From Dictyobacter kobayashii (GTDB taxonomy: Bacteria > Chloroflexota > Ktedonobacteria > Ktedonobacterales > Ktedonobacteraceae): a stretch of 64,000 nucleotides of DNA. Below are positions 63,621 to 64,000 of the stretch, piece by piece. Made by a program: the position numbers and the translations under genes. A model generated the notes under the pieces. It worked only from the letters and a program-made list of their open reading frames with translations. It was not told the DNA's origin and did not search any database. Positions within the stretch are counted from its first letter, which is position 1; each line of letters opens with the position of its first letter. The stretch spans positions 3,596,001 through 3,660,000 of the forward strand of contig NZ_BIFS01000001.1 of assembly GCF_003967555.1 (NCBI RefSeq), given 5' to 3'.

Positions 63621-64000
63621 TTAGCGTGCGCGTGCAACCTGCTTTGGTGGAATGTGGATTGGATGTCCCTCGACTGCCAGGACTGCTTCGCGTAGGCCTT
63701 CACTGAGAGTAGGATGCGGGTGGATGGTCTCTTCAATCTCATCCACGGTCAGTTCACCACGCATAGCCAGTGAATATTCAGTGATCAGGTTGGTCGCATC
63801 AGGACCAATGATATGGGCACCCAGGAATTCGCCATATTTGCCGATGATAACTTTGGTGAAGCCCTCTGTCTCACCAATTGCAACGGCTTTACCAATGGCG
63901 GTCCAGGGGAAGCGATCGACACGCACCTCAGGATACTTCTCGCGTGCCTGTGCCTCTGTCAGGCCTACCGAGGCAATTTCTGGGAAGGTATAAATCGGGT
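63621..64000 (-). CDS. lpdA: Dihydrolipoyl dehydrogenase, C-terminal part (cut by window edge)
   Basis: The frame is open to the right edge and reads YTFPEIASVGLTEAQAR and GFTKVIIGKYGEFLGAHIIGPDATNLI, the dimerisation domain of pyridine nucleotide-disulfide oxidoreductases. ETIHPHPTLSEGLREAVL carries the active-site HPHPTxSE that identifies dihydrolipoyl dehydrogenase, E3 of 2-oxoacid dehydrogenase complexes. Only the last about 126 residues are inside the window. Confidence 0.93.
   Translation of the reverse strand, partial: PIYTFPEIASVGLTEAQAREKYPEVRVDRFPWTAIGKAVAIGETEGFTKVIIGKYGEFLGAHIIGPDATNLITEYSLAMRGELTVDEIEETIHPHPTLSEGLREAVLAVEGHPIHIPPKQVARAR

Overview
The window looks like chromosomal DNA of a large-genome, spore-forming-type Chloroflexota, most likely class Ktedonobacteria. 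This is inference from gene content and style: long RecG with an N-terminal extension, a zinc-ribbon Ser/Thr kinase, DUF4288, ECF sigma factors, Tat genes, a Chloroflexota-style YceD-L32-FabD-FabG-Asp23-NusB-ACP block, mid GC, and many small palindromic repeats between genes. No phage, plasmid backbone, transposase, rRNA or CRISPR array is visible. Four tRNA genes are present: Ser-GGA, Ser-CGA, Ala-GGC and Ala-CGC, all on the minus strand.

Layout. 0-4 kb: secreted proline/threonine-rich protein and two exported proteins of unknown function, with a 1.19-kb near-identical tandem duplication. 4.2-6.8 kb: two tRNA-Ser, an AraC regulator with a phytanoyl-CoA-dioxygenase-like gene, a flavin-binding split-barrel (PPOX) gene. 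6.8-9.7 kb: rpsT-rplS-rnhB and a cystathionine gamma-synthase/lyase. 10-16.8 kb: esterase, beta-propeller protein and a carotenoid cluster (CruF-like hydratase, glycosyltransferase, acyltransferase, CrtI-type desaturase); a phytoene synthase lies apart at 55.7 kb. 17-25 kb: DUF4288, P-loop kinase, two adjacent rhomboid proteases, MarC, small membrane proteins, MFS. 25-27.6 kb: ECF sigma, small membrane protein, tatA, tatC. 28-34 kb: acpP-nusB-asp23-fabG-fabD-rpmF-yceD, coiled-coil protein, coaD. 34-43 kb: PadR-MFS efflux pair, Ser/Thr kinase, DUF427, DHA2 efflux pump, PAP2 phosphatase and lipid kinase. 43-50.6 kb: methyltransferase, DUF2231-Rieske protein, ECF sigma, EamA transporter, HAD phosphatase, LEA-like repeat protein, ackA. 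50.8-64 kb: recG, ArsA-like ATPase, crtB, leuS behind a T-box element, two tRNA-Ala, a polysaccharide deacetylase and the end of lpdA.

Two observations dominate. First, at least thirteen genes carry single-base indels in or next to short mononucleotide runs, each restored by adding or removing one base, and the 1.19-kb duplication differs between copies almost only by one-base run-length changes. This looks like unpolished sequence with an unmerged contig overlap rather than biology, so most 'broken' genes are probably intact. Second, real non-coding structure is rich: a MITE-like family with variable but base-paired stems (8 copies), a second multi-hairpin family, a palindrome built on a local tandem repeat, 21-22-bp iterons, and a T-box antiterminator/terminator lacking a visible Stem I placed about 20 nt downstream of a tRNA-Ala gene and upstream of leuS.
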